Origin: Planctomycetaceae bacterium
GTDB lineage: Bacteria > Planctomycetota > Planctomycetia > Pirellulales > Pirellulaceae
Length of the DNA stretch: 64,000 bases
Reading direction: 5' to 3'
NCBI GenBank assembly: GCA_012729315.1
Contig: JAAYDI010000065.1
Location: 62,001-126,000, forward strand
The position numbers were made by a program, and so were the translations under genes. This document shows positions 1 through 9,419 of the stretch, one piece after another (the stretch's first letter is position 1; each line of letters begins with the position of its first letter). The notes under the pieces were generated by a model. That model ran no database searches. It saw nothing but the letters and a program-made list of their open reading frames with translations, and was not told the DNA's origin.

Positions 1-421
1 GCTCAACGTCCGCCTGCTCCTGAGCCACTTCCGCCACTGTCGTCACGAAGATCCGCTGCCCTTTGGCCGTCACCCACCGGCCGCGAACCTGGTCGTGGCG
101 GTATCGCCGCTTCGACTCGCGGCAGTCGACCATATAGTCGTGAAACAGATCGTAGTGTCCGGAGCACTTCCAGACCTGCGGATGCATGATGATCGTGCAG
201 TCCAAGCCGGTCATTTCGTAGGGCGCGGGGGCACCAGGCGCGACGGACAGCTCATTGTGCCCCGTGACCATGTCGTGCCACCACGCTTCCCGCACGTTGC
301 GCTTCAATTCCACACCCAGTGGACCGTAATCCCAGAAGCCGTTGAGGCCCCCGTAGATCTCGCTCGACTGAAACAGAAACCCGCGCCGTCGGCACAACGA
401 TACCAGCTTATCCATTTCCAT
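1..421 (-). CDS. glyS: Glycyl-tRNA synthetase, N-terminal part (cut by window edge)
   Basis: Reading the reverse strand from an ATG at 421 gives an uninterrupted frame to the window edge, about 140 residues. It contains [20 protein letters not shown] followed by [15 protein letters not shown], the hallmark N-terminus of the homodimeric class II glycyl-tRNA synthetase, which attaches glycine to tRNA-Gly in the cytoplasm. It continues through [20 protein letters not shown], also typical of the family. The catalytic motif 3 and anticodon-binding domain lie outside the window. A second ATG at 415 could equally be the start, since neither has a clear Shine-Dalgarno. Its 5' end faces away from the thioredoxin-TPR gene, so the 148-bp spacer must hold divergent promoters. 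Confidence 0.93.
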   Translation of the reverse strand, partial: MEMDKLVSLCRRRGFLFQSSEIYGGLNGFWDYGPLGVELKRNVREAWWHDMVTGHNELSVAPGAPAPYEMTGLDCTIIMHPQVWKCSGHYDLFHDYMVDCRESKRRYRHDQVRGRWVTAKGQRIFVTTVAEVAQEQADVE

Positions 422-569
422 GCCGTCAATGTACTGACCTGCCACGATTGTGAAAGGGGGAAGCAGGCATTTTGTCGGGTGTGCGGTGCCGCTACCGCAG
501 CAGGAACTGGCCGGGACCGCCCCTTGCCGATCTTCCCAACGGGAAGCGCGCCCCGTACACTGATGCGCC

Positions 570-1430
570 ATGAATAGCACCCCTGAGAGCCCCACGCCGT
601 GGGTTGTGGACACTACGGCGGAGCGATTTGAACTGGATGTCATCGAGCGTTCCAAGGTCACACCGGTCGTCGTCGACTTCTGGGCCGCCTGGTGCCAGCC
701 CTGCCGGCTGTTGGCCCCGCTGCTCGAGCGGCTGGCGACGGAGTTGGGCGGCCGGTTCGTCCTGGTGCGGGCCAACACCGACGAGCTGCCGCAGATCGCC
801 GCGCAGTTCCAGGTCCAGTCGATCCCCGCGGTGTTTGCCCTGGTGGACGGGCAGGTGGTCGACTTCTTCCAGGGGGTGTTGAGCGAGAGCCAGCTCCGGA
901 CGTGGCTCGACCGGGTGCTGCTGGCCGGAACCCTGGTCGACGCGCAGGCGCAGGAGTCCACGCGGCCGAGTGAGTCCGAGCGGCTTTACCGCCAGGTGCT
1001 CGAGCAGACGCCGGGCCACGCGCAGGCCAAGACAGGTCTGGCGCGCGTGCTGCTCGACCAAGGCCGCAGCGCGGAATCCCAGGCGCTGATCGAGGAACTC
1101 GAGAAACGCGGGTTCCTCGAGCCGGAGGCCGAGAAGGTGAAGGCCGCCATTACGCTCGCCTCGCTGGGTACCGCTGACGTCGCCGCGCTGCGCGCTGCCG
1201 CAGCAGCAGATCCGGCCGATCTGACCGCTCAGCTGCGTCTGGCCGAGGCCCTGGCGGGGCAGCACGCCTTTGAAGAAGCGCTCGAACTCTGCCTGCAGCT
1301 GGTCGCACAGGACAAGGAGGGCGTGGGTGAGCAGGCGCGGCAGGTCATGGTCGGCGTGTTCCACGTGCTGCCCGCGGACTCCGAGCTGACGCGCAGCTAT
1401 CGCCGGCGACTTTCCACGCTGCTCTTCTGA
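570..1430 (+). CDS. cnoX: Thioredoxin-TPR protein, CnoX/YbbN-like chaperedoxin
   Basis: The 286-residue product has a thioredoxin fold (about residues 12-115) with active site WCQPC (C42, C45) and the cis-proline segment QSIPAVF, then about 165 helical residues with TPR-like repeats. Length and architecture match E. coli CnoX (YbbN, 284 aa), which protects substrates from over-oxidation and hands them to GroEL. This copy keeps both cysteines, so it may be redox active, unlike the E. coli protein; that is an inference. No signal peptide is visible, so it is cytoplasmic. It runs tail-to-tail with the HAD gene, with no bases between the two stops. Confidence 0.85.
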   Translation: MNSTPESPTPWVVDTTAERFELDVIERSKVTPVVVDFWAAWCQPCRLLAPLLERLATELGGRFVLVRANTDELPQIAAQFQVQSIPAVFALVDGQVVDFFQGVLSESQLRTWLDRVLLAGTLVDAQAQESTRPSESERLYRQVLEQTPGHAQAKTGLARVLLDQGRSAESQALIEELEKRGFLEPEAEKVKAAITLASLGTADVAALRAAAAADPADLTAQLRLAEALAGQHAFEEALELCLQLVAQDKEGVGEQARQVMVGVFHVLPADSELTRSYRRRLSTLLF

Positions 1431-2105
1431 TCACCCCAGCAACTGCAGGAAGGCGTCGGCCGGGTCCAGACTGTCCAGGACCAGATCGGGTGCCGCGGCT
1501 ACCAGCTGCTCCCGGCTGTCCCAGCCAGTCGCCACGGCCACGGCCCGTGCCCCGATCGCCCGCGCGCAACGCACGTCGATCGGCGTGTCGCCAATGACCC
1601 ACACGCGGTCGGGAGGCACCTCCTGCCCGATGTGCGTGCACGAGGCCGTCAGGGCGTCGCGGGCCACGTCGTCCCGGTTGACGAAGTGGTCGCCATAGCC
1701 GCCAAACGCGAAATAGTGCGACAAGCGATAGTGATCGAGCTTGAGCTTGGCACTGCCCCGGGAGTTGCCCGTCAACAAACCGAGCGCCACATCGTCGCGC
1801 TGGGACAACTGGTTGAGCAGCCCCGTGACGCCGGGCAGCACCATCCCCTCGCGCTGAGGCAGATAGACTGCCAGCCGCCGCAAGTACTCATCTTGCAGGC
1901 GCTGCCAGTTCGCGTCCGTGTCGTCGATATCGTGCGCTCGAAACAGGCGATGGGCAATCCACCGATCGGTGCGGCCGCTGAACGGGACCTCGCACGGTTC
2001 CGCCACCCGGAACAGGTCAGAGAACGCCGACATCAGCGCCGTCACCCCTGCCCCGCCGGTCTTGATCAGTGTGCCGTCAATGTCAAACAGTAGGACCATT
2101 TTCAT
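1431..2105 (-). CDS. HAD-superfamily phosphatase, phosphoglycolate phosphatase-like
   Basis: I start this at the ATG at 2105, giving 224 residues, because the protein then begins directly with the HAD motif I, FDIDGT (catalytic D8 and D10). Motif II lies in LLTGNSRG and the motif IV acid in VIGDTPIDV, with the usual GARAVAVATGW strand after it. The alpha-helical cap between motifs I and II is of the phosphoglycolate phosphatase type. It should hydrolyse a small phosphorylated metabolite; the substrate cannot be told from sequence. Its stop abuts that of the thioredoxin-TPR gene on the other strand. Confidence 0.8.
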   Translation of the reverse strand: MKMVLLFDIDGTLIKTGGAGVTALMSAFSDLFRVAEPCEVPFSGRTDRWIAHRLFRAHDIDDTDANWQRLQDEYLRRLAVYLPQREGMVLPGVTGLLNQLSQRDDVALGLLTGNSRGSAKLKLDHYRLSHYFAFGGYGDHFVNRDDVARDALTASCTHIGQEVPPDRVWVIGDTPIDVRCARAIGARAVAVATGWDSREQLVAAAPDLVLDSLDPADAFLQLLG

Positions 2106-2142
2106 ACGGCACATGGTAGTCGAGCAGGTGCGGGAGCGGAAC

Positions 2143-2171
2143 TTGGCGACGGCCGGCCCCACGGATACACT
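2143..2171 (+). promoter_or_regulatory. Putative promoter of the feo unit
   Basis: TTGGCG at 2143-2148 and TACACT at 2166-2171 are separated by 17 bp, a 4/6 plus 4/6 match to a sigma-70-type promoter. Transcription from about 2178 would give a 110-nt leader before the GTG at 2291. No Fur or DtxR palindrome is obvious nearby. Confidence 0.35.
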
Positions 2172-2290
2172 AACAGCGGATTTTTCGAGTCGTCCAAAAG
2201 GTGTGGCGGTTTTCGCCGGAAGCCGTGCTGCGGTGAGGACTTCCGGTGCACAGCCAGGCCAGATGCCGGAGGTCTGGAGGGGGGCTTCCC

Positions 2291-3301
2291 GTGGAACCAG
2301 TGGTCAACCTGGTGGTGGGCGCGGTTGTGCTCGGCCTGCTCTACCTGCTGTTTCGTGCCGGTAGCGGCTGGTTCTGGCGGTGGTTCGACAGGCCGGTGGA
2401 TGGGCAGCGTGTGCGGGTGGAGGATGCGCTGAAGCATCTGTACAACACCAGTGAAGCTGGTCTGCCGGGGACGATCGAGAGCATTGCCGGGGCGCTGCAG
2501 ATCACGTGCGACGCAGCGGCCCGGCTGGCCCAGCAGCTCGAGCACCGCGCGCTGGTGTCATCGCGGGGGCTGGTCTTCGAGTTGACGGAAGAAGGGCGCC
2601 TCTATGCGCTGCAGGTCATCCGGACCCACCGGCTCTGGGAGCACTACCTGGCACACGAGACCGGGTTGGCCGAGCAGGAGTGGCATGCGCGTGCGGATCG
2701 CGTGGAGCATCAGCTGACGCCGGCCGAGGTGGATGCGCTGGCGGCGCGCCTGGGGCACCCGCTGTTCGATCCGCACGGCGATCCGATCCCCACAGCGACC
2801 GGAACCGTGTGCGCGCTGGAGGGGCAGCCTCTGACGGCGGCGCATGCCGGCCAGTGCGTGCGGGTGGTGCATCTGGAAGATGAGCCGGCGTCGACGTATG
2901 GGGAGTTGCTGGCGGCGCATCTGGAGCCCGGCATGACACTGCAGGTGTCGGCGGCCGATGCCAGCGGGATCGCGCTGGATACCGGTGGGGGCACCTGTCA
3001 GTTGTCGCCGACCGCGGCCGCCAGTGTCACGGTGCAGCCGCTGCCGGAGGGGGCGTCGCCCCAGCTCCCGACGCGTCGCATGTCGGCGCTGGCGGCCGGG
3101 GAACAGGCCGTCGTGGCCAGTATTTCGCCGGCCTGCCGGGGCGTGGAGCGGCGCCGTCTGCTGGACCTGGGACTGGTGCCCGGGACCCGTGTACGGGCCG
3201 AGTTCAAGAGTCCGGCCGGGGACCCGGTGGCGTACCGGGTGCGGGGAGCCTTGATCGCGCTGCGCAGCCAGCAGGCGGACATGATCTGCGTGGAATCTTG
3301 A
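2291..3301 (+). CDS. Membrane-anchored DtxR/MntR-like regulator fused to FeoA domains
   Basis: The GTG at 2291 follows a purine-rich GGAGGGGG and gives 336 residues. Order: a hydrophobic segment at 5-22 likely to be a membrane anchor; a winged helix (about 43-100) of the iron-dependent repressor family; its dimerisation and metal domain (about 108-167, with H113, H132, E139, H140 and the family signature DPHGDPIP); an SH3-like FeoA-type domain; and a clear C-terminal FeoA domain (about 262-336, with RRLLDLGLVPG). DtxR proteins are normally soluble repressors and FeoA is normally separate and assists FeoB. Position 30 bp before feoB supports a role in ferrous iron uptake or its control. The DtxR C102 equivalent appears to be D136. 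Whether it still binds DNA is unknown. Confidence 0.85.
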   Translation: MEPVVNLVVGAVVLGLLYLLFRAGSGWFWRWFDRPVDGQRVRVEDALKHLYNTSEAGLPGTIESIAGALQITCDAAARLAQQLEHRALVSSRGLVFELTEEGRLYALQVIRTHRLWEHYLAHETGLAEQEWHARADRVEHQLTPAEVDALAARLGHPLFDPHGDPIPTATGTVCALEGQPLTAAHAGQCVRVVHLEDEPASTYGELLAAHLEPGMTLQVSAADASGIALDTGGGTCQLSPTAAASVTVQPLPEGASPQLPTRRMSALAAGEQAVVASISPACRGVERRRLLDLGLVPGTRVRAEFKSPAGDPVAYRVRGALIALRSQQADMICVES

Positions 3302-3331
3302 CGCGCCCGTTTGCGCGATGGCGGTGTACCG

Positions 3332-5578
3332 ATGAGTGACAGTCGACGTGAGGCGCGTCCGGCCCACAATGCGGTGCAGTTGGTCCGCATGGGGGTCGAC
3401 GTCAACCGGTCGGAATTCGTCGTGGCGCTGGCGGGCAACCCCAACGTGGGCAAGAGCACCGTGTTCAATGCCTTGACCGGTCTGCGGCAGCACACCGGGA
3501 ACTGGCCCGGCAAGACGGTGGCCCGCGCGGAAGGCGGGTTCGTGTATCAGGGACGCAGTTACAAGCTGGTGGACTTGCCCGGGACCTACTCGCTGCTGGC
3601 CACCAGCACTGACGAGGAAATCGCGCGCGACTTCGTGCTCTTCGGCCAGCCGGATGTCACCATCGTGGTGGTGGATGCCACGCGGCTGGAACGCAATCTG
3701 AACCTGGCCCTGCAGGTCATGGACATCACGGACCGCGTGGTGGTGTGTGTCAACCTGATGGACGAGGCCCGGCGGCACGGTCTGGTCTTGGACACACAGG
3801 AGTTGGCGCGCCGGCTGGGTGTGCCGGTCGTCGCGGTCGCGGCGCGGTCGGGTGAGGGTATCGCTCAGCTCTTGCAGGCGGTCGATGGCGTGGCCACCGG
3901 CCAGCTCCCGTCGCAGCCCGTCCGTTCGGCGTCGCCGGCGCGGGAGATCACCAGTGCCGTTTCGGAACTGCGCGAGGAACTGGAACGCCTGTTGCCCGGT
4001 CTGCCGAACGCCGCCTGGGTGGCCACGCGCCTGCTGGACGGCGATCAGCGGATCATGGAGGCGGTGACTGGCGGCGAGTTGTTGCAGCTGGCGCGGTTCG
4101 CCACGGCGGATCAGAGCGCGGCGGTTTCCGGCGACACGTCCTCCGCTGGCACGGACCACGGCAGATTCGCCGGTTTGTTCGCGAAGACCGAGGCCCTGCG
4201 GTGGCAGATCGGCCAGCATGTGCATCAGTCGCTGGCCGAAGAGACCTATGCCCGCGCTGCCGCGATCGCCGATGCCGTCGTGCGGCGCGCGGATCGGAAG
4301 GGGAAGCGGGACTGGGACCGCACGCTTGACTGGCTGTTCACCAGCCGCTGGACCGGTTTTCCCATCATGGCGGCGATGCTGGCCGTCGTGCTCTGGATCA
4401 CGGTGACGGGCGCCAACGTGCCCTCCAGCCTGCTGGCCACTCTCTTCCTCGATACCCTGCTGCCGCTGCTGAAATCGGCGGCCGCCGCGATCGGTCTGCC
4501 CGCCTGGCTCGACGGCCTGCTGATTGATGGCTGTTACCGTGCGACGGCGTGGGTGGTGAGTGTGATGCTGCCGCCGATGGCGATCTTCTTTCCGCTGTTT
4601 ACGCTGCTGGAGGACTTCGGCTACCTGCCGCGCGTGGCCTTCAATCTGGACCACTGGTTCCAGCGTTGCGGCGCGCACGGCAAACAGGCGCTGACCATGT
4701 GCATGGGGTTTGGGTGCAACGCCGCCGGGGTGGTCGCGGCGCGCGTGATCGACAGCCCGCGGGAGCGGCTGATTGCCATTCTGACCAACAACTTCTCGCT
4801 CTGTAACGGGCGCTGGCCGACCCAGATCCTGGTCGCGACGATCTTCATCGGCGCGCTGGTGCCGTCCTACCTGAGCGCGGTGGTGGCGACGGCGGCCGTG
4901 GTGGCCGTGGCGCTGCTGGGTGTGGCGATCTCCTTCGGGGCGTCCTGGCTGTTGTCGCGCACTCTGCTGCAGGGTGAGCCGTCGGCGTTTCATCTGGAAC
5001 TGCCCCCCTACCGCCCGCCCCGGCTGCTGCAGACGCTCTACACCTCGCTCATCGACCGCACGCTGGTGGTGCTGTGGCGTGCCGTCGTCTTCGCGCTGCC
5101 GGCCGGGGCCGTCATCTGGCTGACCGCCAATATCACGGTGGCCGACAGATCACTGGCCGAATGGCTCATCGCCGGGCTGCATCCGCTGGGGGTGCTGATC
5201 GGTCTCAACGGCGTCATTCTCCTGGCCTATATCGTGGCCATACCGGCGAACGAAATCGTGATTCCCACCGTGCTGATGCTGACTGTGCTCGCCATGCCCG
5301 CCGCCGGGCCGGGGGTCGGGGCGGGGGTGATGTTCGAACTGGGTTCGGCGATGGAGACGGAGGCCGTGCTGCGCGCCGGCGGCTGGACCTTGCTCACCGG
5401 CATCAACCTGATGCTGTTCAGCCTGCTCCACAACCCGTGCTCGACGACGATCTTCACCATTTACAAGGAGACGGGCAGTGCCAAGTGGACGGCGGTGGCG
5501 ACATTCCTGCCGCTGGCGCTCGGCGTGATCGTCTGTTTCGTGGTGGCGCAGGTGACGCGACTGCTCGGGGTGCTGTAA
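3332..5578 (+). CDS. feoB: Ferrous iron transporter FeoB
   Basis: The 748-residue protein starts with a soluble GTPase domain: G1 GNPNVGKS at 35-42, G3 DLPGTYSL, G4 NLMD. A helical linker and a polytopic membrane half with about eight to ten helices follow. The transport core carries cysteine motifs GFGCNAAG and SLCNGRWP and a late [13 protein letters not shown]; these vary from the E. coli gate sequence but keep the cysteines. It moves Fe2+ across the inner membrane, with GTP hydrolysis controlling gating. An in-frame TTG at 3311 would add seven residues, but the ATG is the simpler start. It lies 30 bp after the DtxR-FeoA fusion, so the two are an operon. No feoC is present. Confidence 0.96.
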   Translation: MSDSRREARPAHNAVQLVRMGVDVNRSEFVVALAGNPNVGKSTVFNALTGLRQHTGNWPGKTVARAEGGFVYQGRSYKLVDLPGTYSLLATSTDEEIARDFVLFGQPDVTIVVVDATRLERNLNLALQVMDITDRVVVCVNLMDEARRHGLVLDTQELARRLGVPVVAVAARSGEGIAQLLQAVDGVATGQLPSQPVRSASPAREITSAVSELREELERLLPGLPNAAWVATRLLDGDQRIMEAVTGGELLQLARFATADQSAAVSGDTSSAGTDHGRFAGLFAKTEALRWQIGQHVHQSLAEETYARAAAIADAVVRRADRKGKRDWDRTLDWLFTSRWTGFPIMAAMLAVVLWITVTGANVPSSLLATLFLDTLLPLLKSAAAAIGLPAWLDGLLIDGCYRATAWVVSVMLPPMAIFFPLFTLLEDFGYLPRVAFNLDHWFQRCGAHGKQALTMCMGFGCNAAGVVAARVIDSPRERLIAILTNNFSLCNGRWPTQILVATIFIGALVPSYLSAVVATAAVVAVALLGVAISFGASWLLSRTLLQGEPSAFHLELPPYRPPRLLQTLYTSLIDRTLVVLWRAVVFALPAGAVIWLTANITVADRSLAEWLIAGLHPLGVLIGLNGVILLAYIVAIPANEIVIPTVLMLTVLAMPAAGPGVGAGVMFELGSAMETEAVLRAGGWTLLTGINLMLFSLLHNPCSTTIFTIYKETGSAKWTAVATFLPLALGVIVCFVVAQVTRLLGVL

Positions 5579-5685
5579 TCCCCTGCCCGTCCGGCGACTG
5601 TGGTACAGGGCACCCGCGGCGTGGTACACTGCTTCGTGGCGATACTTGGTAACGGACGTTCTGATGTAGAGAAAGGACCATCGAG

Positions 5686-7275
5686 ATGAGCGAGTCGACG
5701 TCCCAAAATGATCGGCACGGCCGGGATGCTGGCGCACACGGCTGTTCGTGCTGTGGCAGCCACAGCATCACGCGGCGCGGATTTCTCGGGAATGTGGGGG
5801 GAGCCACGTTGCTTGGCGGGGCGACCCTGATGCTTTCGCCGCAGGCGGATGCTGCCGCCGCCGAACCTCTCGCCGCCGAGCGGTTGCCCGCGGGCAAGAG
5901 CCTGCGGGTGCAGCCCGTGTTGATGTACAGTTGCCCGCAACCGATCGAGAAGTCGAGTTGGCGAGAATACGGCGGAGTGCAGACGGTGGAAGCTGCCCGG
6001 CAGGAGGCGGCGCGGATTCAGGCGGACCTGCAGCGGCTGGTACCGTCGCTGGACTTTCCGGTCGAACTACTGCCGCTGTCGCTGCTCGCCACCGCGGAAG
6101 AGTTGACTCAGACGCTGGCCGTGGATTGCGATGTGCGGGTGGTCTATGCGGCCGGGGGCTGGCACATTCACAAGCTGTTGGAAGGCGGCAAGCCGGTCAT
6201 CATGTTCGTGCGGCATCGCACGGAGCCGCACTACTTGTGGTATGAGATCGCGCACTGGCGGCTCTTGCGCGGCGACAAGGACGAATTCGTGCAGGGCCAC
6301 ATGACCGTGGACGACGTGGTGGTCGATGACGAGCAGGAGCTGGTCTGGCGTCTCCGCGCGCTCTACGGGCTGCGGAACGCCCGGGGCACCAAGATGCTGG
6401 CCATCGGGGGCCTGACAGCGTACAGCCAGCCGGCGCAGGAGCATGGTCCCAGCCACGCGCGCGAGGTCTGGAACTACGAGCTGGAGGAAATGACCTACGA
6501 GGCGTTCGGGAAGCGTCTGCAGCAGGCCCGCGGCGACGAGTCGGCGATACGCGAGGCAGAGAAGCAGACTGACGAATTGCTGTCACAGCCGAATGTGGTG
6601 TTGCGCACGGAGCGGCGGTTTGTCTTCAACTCGTTCTTGGCACTGGGGGTCGTCAAGCAGATCATGCAGGAGACGGGGGCCACGAATTTCGGGTTCGGCC
6701 ATTGTATGGTACGCGAGGTGATCGGCATGCTCGACACCCCGCCCTGCCTGCTGCTGGCCCTGGCCAACGACGAAGGATTCACCGCCTATTGCCACACCGA
6801 CCTCAGCCATACGCTGCCCGGCGTGCTGTTGCGGTGGATCGCCGGCCGGCCGACGTTCGTCTGCAATTCGCACTTCCCGTACAACGGATGGTTGACCGTG
6901 GCGCACTGTGCGGCCCCGCGCAAGATGAACGGCAAGGATCTCGAGCCGGCTGCCATCATGACCCACTTCGAATCCGACTACGGCGCGGCCACGAAGGTGG
7001 AGTACACCAAAGGACAGGTTCTGACCGTGATCATACCGAACCTGCGGTGCACCATGTGGCAGGGGTTCCGCGGCACGATCGTCGACGCGCCGTCCCGCCC
7101 CGTCTGCCGTTCGCAGATCGATATCCAGATCGACGGCGACTGGCGGGCGCTGCAGGCGACAATGGAGGGATTCCACTGCCAGGTCTGCTACGGCGACTAC
7201 CTGCGCGAAGTTGGCTATGCCCTGCAGAAGGTAGGCCACGTCGATTGGCGGTGCTTCAGCCCGGTTGTGGCGTAG
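5686..7275 (+). CDS. Tat-exported protein, possibly L-fucose isomerase-like fold
   Basis: A clear AGAAAGGA precedes the ATG at 5686. The 529-residue product begins with a cysteine-rich hydrophilic stretch (HGCSCCGSHS) and a twin-arginine motif, TRRGFLG, followed by a hydrophobic core and an alanine-rich cleavage region near residue 60, so it should be exported folded by Tat. The mature part has segments such as GFTAYCHTDLSHTLPGVLLR and FPYNGWLTVAHCAAP that recall the C-terminal half of L-fucose/L-arabinose isomerases. That resemblance is my reading, not a database match. A catalytic metal site cannot be assigned. It stands alone between feoB and a secreted phosphodiesterase-fold gene. Confidence 0.7.
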   Translation: MSESTSQNDRHGRDAGAHGCSCCGSHSITRRGFLGNVGGATLLGGATLMLSPQADAAAAEPLAAERLPAGKSLRVQPVLMYSCPQPIEKSSWREYGGVQTVEAARQEAARIQADLQRLVPSLDFPVELLPLSLLATAEELTQTLAVDCDVRVVYAAGGWHIHKLLEGGKPVIMFVRHRTEPHYLWYEIAHWRLLRGDKDEFVQGHMTVDDVVVDDEQELVWRLRALYGLRNARGTKMLAIGGLTAYSQPAQEHGPSHAREVWNYELEEMTYEAFGKRLQQARGDESAIREAEKQTDELLSQPNVVLRTERRFVFNSFLALGVVKQIMQETGATNFGFGHCMVREVIGMLDTPPCLLLALANDEGFTAYCHTDLSHTLPGVLLRWIAGRPTFVCNSHFPYNGWLTVAHCAAPRKMNGKDLEPAAIMTHFESDYGAATKVEYTKGQVLTVIIPNLRCTMWQGFRGTIVDAPSRPVCRSQIDIQIDGDWRALQATMEGFHCQVCYGDYLREVGYALQKVGHVDWRCFSPVVA

Positions 7276-7290
7276 CAGGCGGGAGGGGAT

Positions 7291-7330
7291 GATAGAGCGT
7301 CCGGGCCCGGGATAGAGCGTCTGGGCCCGG
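7291..7330. repeat. Tandem 20-bp repeat, two copies
   Basis: GATAGAGCGTCCGGGCCCGG at 7291-7310 is repeated at 7311-7330 with one C-to-T change. Each copy ends in or near the palindrome CCGGGCCCGG. It lies 15 bp after the stop of the Tat-exported protein. Confidence 0.9.
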
Positions 7331-7347
7331 CAGGCCTCGTGCGGCGC

Positions 7348-7370
7348 GCGCCGGCGCATCCGGCCGGCGC
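7348..7370 (+). terminator. GC-rich hairpin, possible terminator
   Basis: GCGCCGG (7348-7354) pairs with CCGGCGC (7364-7370) over a 9-nt loop and is followed by TCGTTATTTC. It sits between the Tat-exported protein and the next gene. The T tract is broken, so function is uncertain. Confidence 0.35.
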
Positions 7371-7379
7371 TCGTTATTT

Positions 7380-7412
7380 CGGAGAGATTACGGAGAGATT
7401 ACGGAGAGACTG
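7380..7412 (+). repeat. Three 11-bp repeats each carrying a Shine-Dalgarno-like GGAGAG
   Basis: CGGAGAGATTA occurs at 7380-7390 and 7391-7401, with a third copy ending CTG at 7402-7412. Each contains GGAGAG; only the last is at a sensible distance from the ATG at 7415 (GGAGAG at 7403-7408, six bases before). The other two are upstream spares. Confidence 0.9.
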
Positions 7413-7414
7413 GC

Positions 7415-8209
7415 ATGACCACCCTGTTCTGTCGCCGCGCCTGGCTGGGTGCCTCTCTGGTGCTGGCGATCGCCCCGGCACTCTCGGCGGCCGATGCGCT
7501 GCGCGTACGCGTCGTCACGTACAACATTCACCACGGGGAAGGCACGGACGGGAAGCTGGACCTGGAACGCATTGCCGCCGTGATCAAGCGGCTGGAACCG
7601 GACCTGGTGGCGCTCCAGGAGGTGGACGTCGGGACGACCCGGTCCCAGGGGGTCGATCAGGCCGCGGAACTGGGGCGACTCACCGGGTTGCAGGCGGCCT
7701 TCGGCAAGGCGATGGACTATGCCGGCGGCCAGTATGGCGGAGCGCTGCTGTCACGCTGGCCGCTGGAGGACGTGCAGACTCACGGTCTGCCCTATGACGC
7801 GGGCTGTGAACCGCGCTGCGCCGTGGCGGCGCGCGTCTGCCCGCCGGGCGACACGCGGCGGTTCGTGTTTGCCGCCACTCACCTGGAACACCAGAACGCG
7901 ACCGTACGGCTGTGCCAGGCCAGCAAGCTGGCTCCGTACCTGGCCGACACCGGCGGGCTGCCCGTGCTCATCGCGGGGGACTTCAACGCGGTGCCGGGAA
8001 GCCCACCCCTGACCGTGCTGCGCCGGCACTGGGCCGACGCAGCGGACGGGAAATGGGCGCCGACTTATCCTGCCGCGGAGCCGCAGGTCACACTGGACTA
8101 CGTCTTCTACCGGCCCGCCAGCACGTGGCGGGTGGTGGAGACGCGGGTGATTGAGGAACCTGTCGCCTCCGACCACCGCCCGGTGCTGGCCGTGCTGGAA
8201 CTGCCGTAG
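7415..8209 (+). CDS. Secreted endonuclease/exonuclease/phosphatase family protein
   Basis: The 264 residues open with a cleavable signal peptide ending near ALSAADA. The rest is one EEP domain with its metal and catalytic motifs in order: TYNIHHG, LQEVD, THLEH, GDFNA, LDYVF and SDHRP. This superfamily cleaves phosphodiester or phosphomonoester bonds in nucleic acids, sphingomyelin or inositol phosphates; the compact size and secretion are typical of planctomycete members of unknown substrate. It ends one base before the converging stop of the Gfo/Idh gene. Confidence 0.9.
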   Translation: MTTLFCRRAWLGASLVLAIAPALSAADALRVRVVTYNIHHGEGTDGKLDLERIAAVIKRLEPDLVALQEVDVGTTRSQGVDQAAELGRLTGLQAAFGKAMDYAGGQYGGALLSRWPLEDVQTHGLPYDAGCEPRCAVAARVCPPGDTRRFVFAATHLEHQNATVRLCQASKLAPYLADTGGLPVLIAGDFNAVPGSPPLTVLRRHWADAADGKWAPTYPAAEPQVTLDYVFYRPASTWRVVETRVIEEPVASDHRPVLAVLELP

Positions 8210-8210
8210 G

Positions 8211-9419
8211 CTACGCCTCCAGAGGCGCGTACTGTGGAATCTTCATCAGCTGGCCGTCCTTGAGCGCCGACTGGTGGGCGATGATCCCGGAGAGCGACAT
8301 GTTCAGGGCCCAGCTGACATCGATCAGCGGCTGGCGGTTCTCGAGGATCGACGTGACGAATTCGTGACCGAGGTAGCCGTGCGAGCCGCCGTGGCCCCCG
8401 AGCGCGACGCTTGGCGGCAGCGGCGGTCGGGCCAGATCGGGCAGCTTCTCCTCCAGCCCCTGGTAGCTCATGCCCACCATCGAACCACGCTGGCCCCGCA
8501 CACGGCCTACCTCCCCGCCGTAGCCGGGCGTGTCCCAGCTGACCGCCATCCGTGCCATGCCCCCCTCACTCGTGCGGAACGAGGCGATCTCGGTACCGAA
8601 CGGGTTGCGGTAGCGGTTATTCTCCGGCTGCAGTTCGGGCAGGATGCTGGGCATGCCCATGCAGGAGACCTCGAGGAAACTGCCCCCTGAGACGCCGCAG
8701 TAGTACGCGTTCGAGTGGGTCGGATAGAACTGTGGCGGCAAGCCGATCCGCCAGCCCTTGTACGAGTCGAGCACCCCGACCCCGTAGTGGTAATACTCCC
8801 CTTCGCTGTAGACGAGCTTTCCGAAGCCGCCCGCCCGGTAGATCTCACGCATGGCGTACAGGTCATCGTGATAGCAGGAGGTCTCGAACATCATGTACTT
8901 GAGCCCGGACTTCTTGACCGCGGCATACAACTCATCGGCCAACTCCACGTGCTCGAATACCGCCGGGACCGCGGTCGCCACGTGCTTGCCGTGGGCCAGC
9001 ACGTCCATGCAGTGCCGCGCGTGGCTGGGCGCGTCGGTGGCGACGAAGATCGCCTCAATCTGGTCGTCCTTGACCATTTCTTCCAGCGACGGATAGGTCT
9101 TCTCGCAACGGCAGGCCTTGGCCAGCGCCTGGCAGCGATCGGGAAACAGATCGCTGACGGCCACCACCTCGACGTTGGGGTGGTCTTGCAGCGAGAAGGC
9201 GGCGCCGAACTGGCACAGGCCGAACCCGACGATCCCCATGCGGATCTTGCGGTCGCTGGTCGGCTGCCACTCCTGGTCGGCTCCGGGCTGGCGCTCCTGC
9301 TGCTCAAACCCCTGAATCTTCTCCTGCTCGTCGCCGCGCGCCGACGCGCCGATGCCAACGGCGGCCGCGCCGAGCCCGGCCCACTGGAGAAACGAACGAC
9401 GTGAACTGCGGTAGGTCAT
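8211..9419 (-). CDS. Tat-exported Gfo/Idh/MocA family oxidoreductase
   Basis: The 402-residue protein has a twin-arginine signal, SSRRSFLQWAG, and an alanine-rich core, then a Rossmann fold starting MGIVGFGLCQFG (NAD(P) binding) and a Gfo/Idh C-terminal domain. Members oxidise or isomerise sugars and related alcohols; exported versions are abundant in planctomycetes. The usual EKP motif of the catalytic lysine is not intact: the matching place reads ATAVPAVFEH, so classic dehydrogenase activity is doubtful. Its ATG overlaps the aroK stop in ATGA, so it is translationally coupled to aroE-aroK, an odd partner for shikimate genes. Confidence 0.88.
   Translation of the reverse strand: MTYRSSRRSFLQWAGLGAAAVGIGASARGDEQEKIQGFEQQERQPGADQEWQPTSDRKIRMGIVGFGLCQFGAAFSLQDHPNVEVVAVSDLFPDRCQALAKACRCEKTYPSLEEMVKDDQIEAIFVATDAPSHARHCMDVLAHGKHVATAVPAVFEHVELADELYAAVKKSGLKYMMFETSCYHDDLYAMREIYRAGGFGKLVYSEGEYYHYGVGVLDSYKGWRIGLPPQFYPTHSNAYYCGVSGGSFLEVSCMGMPSILPELQPENNRYRNPFGTEIASFRTSEGGMARMAVSWDTPGYGGEVGRVRGQRGSMVGMSYQGLEEKLPDLARPPLPPSVALGGHGGSHGYLGHEFVTSILENRQPLIDVSWALNMSLSGIIAHQSALKDGQLMKIPQYAPLEA

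Noticed and set aside
2558-4993. Long open frame antisense to the feo unit (811 codons)
   Set aside because: It mirrors codon structure of the real feoA-feoB genes on the other strand, has no domain and is rich in Arg/Gln/His as expected from GC-rich shadow frames.
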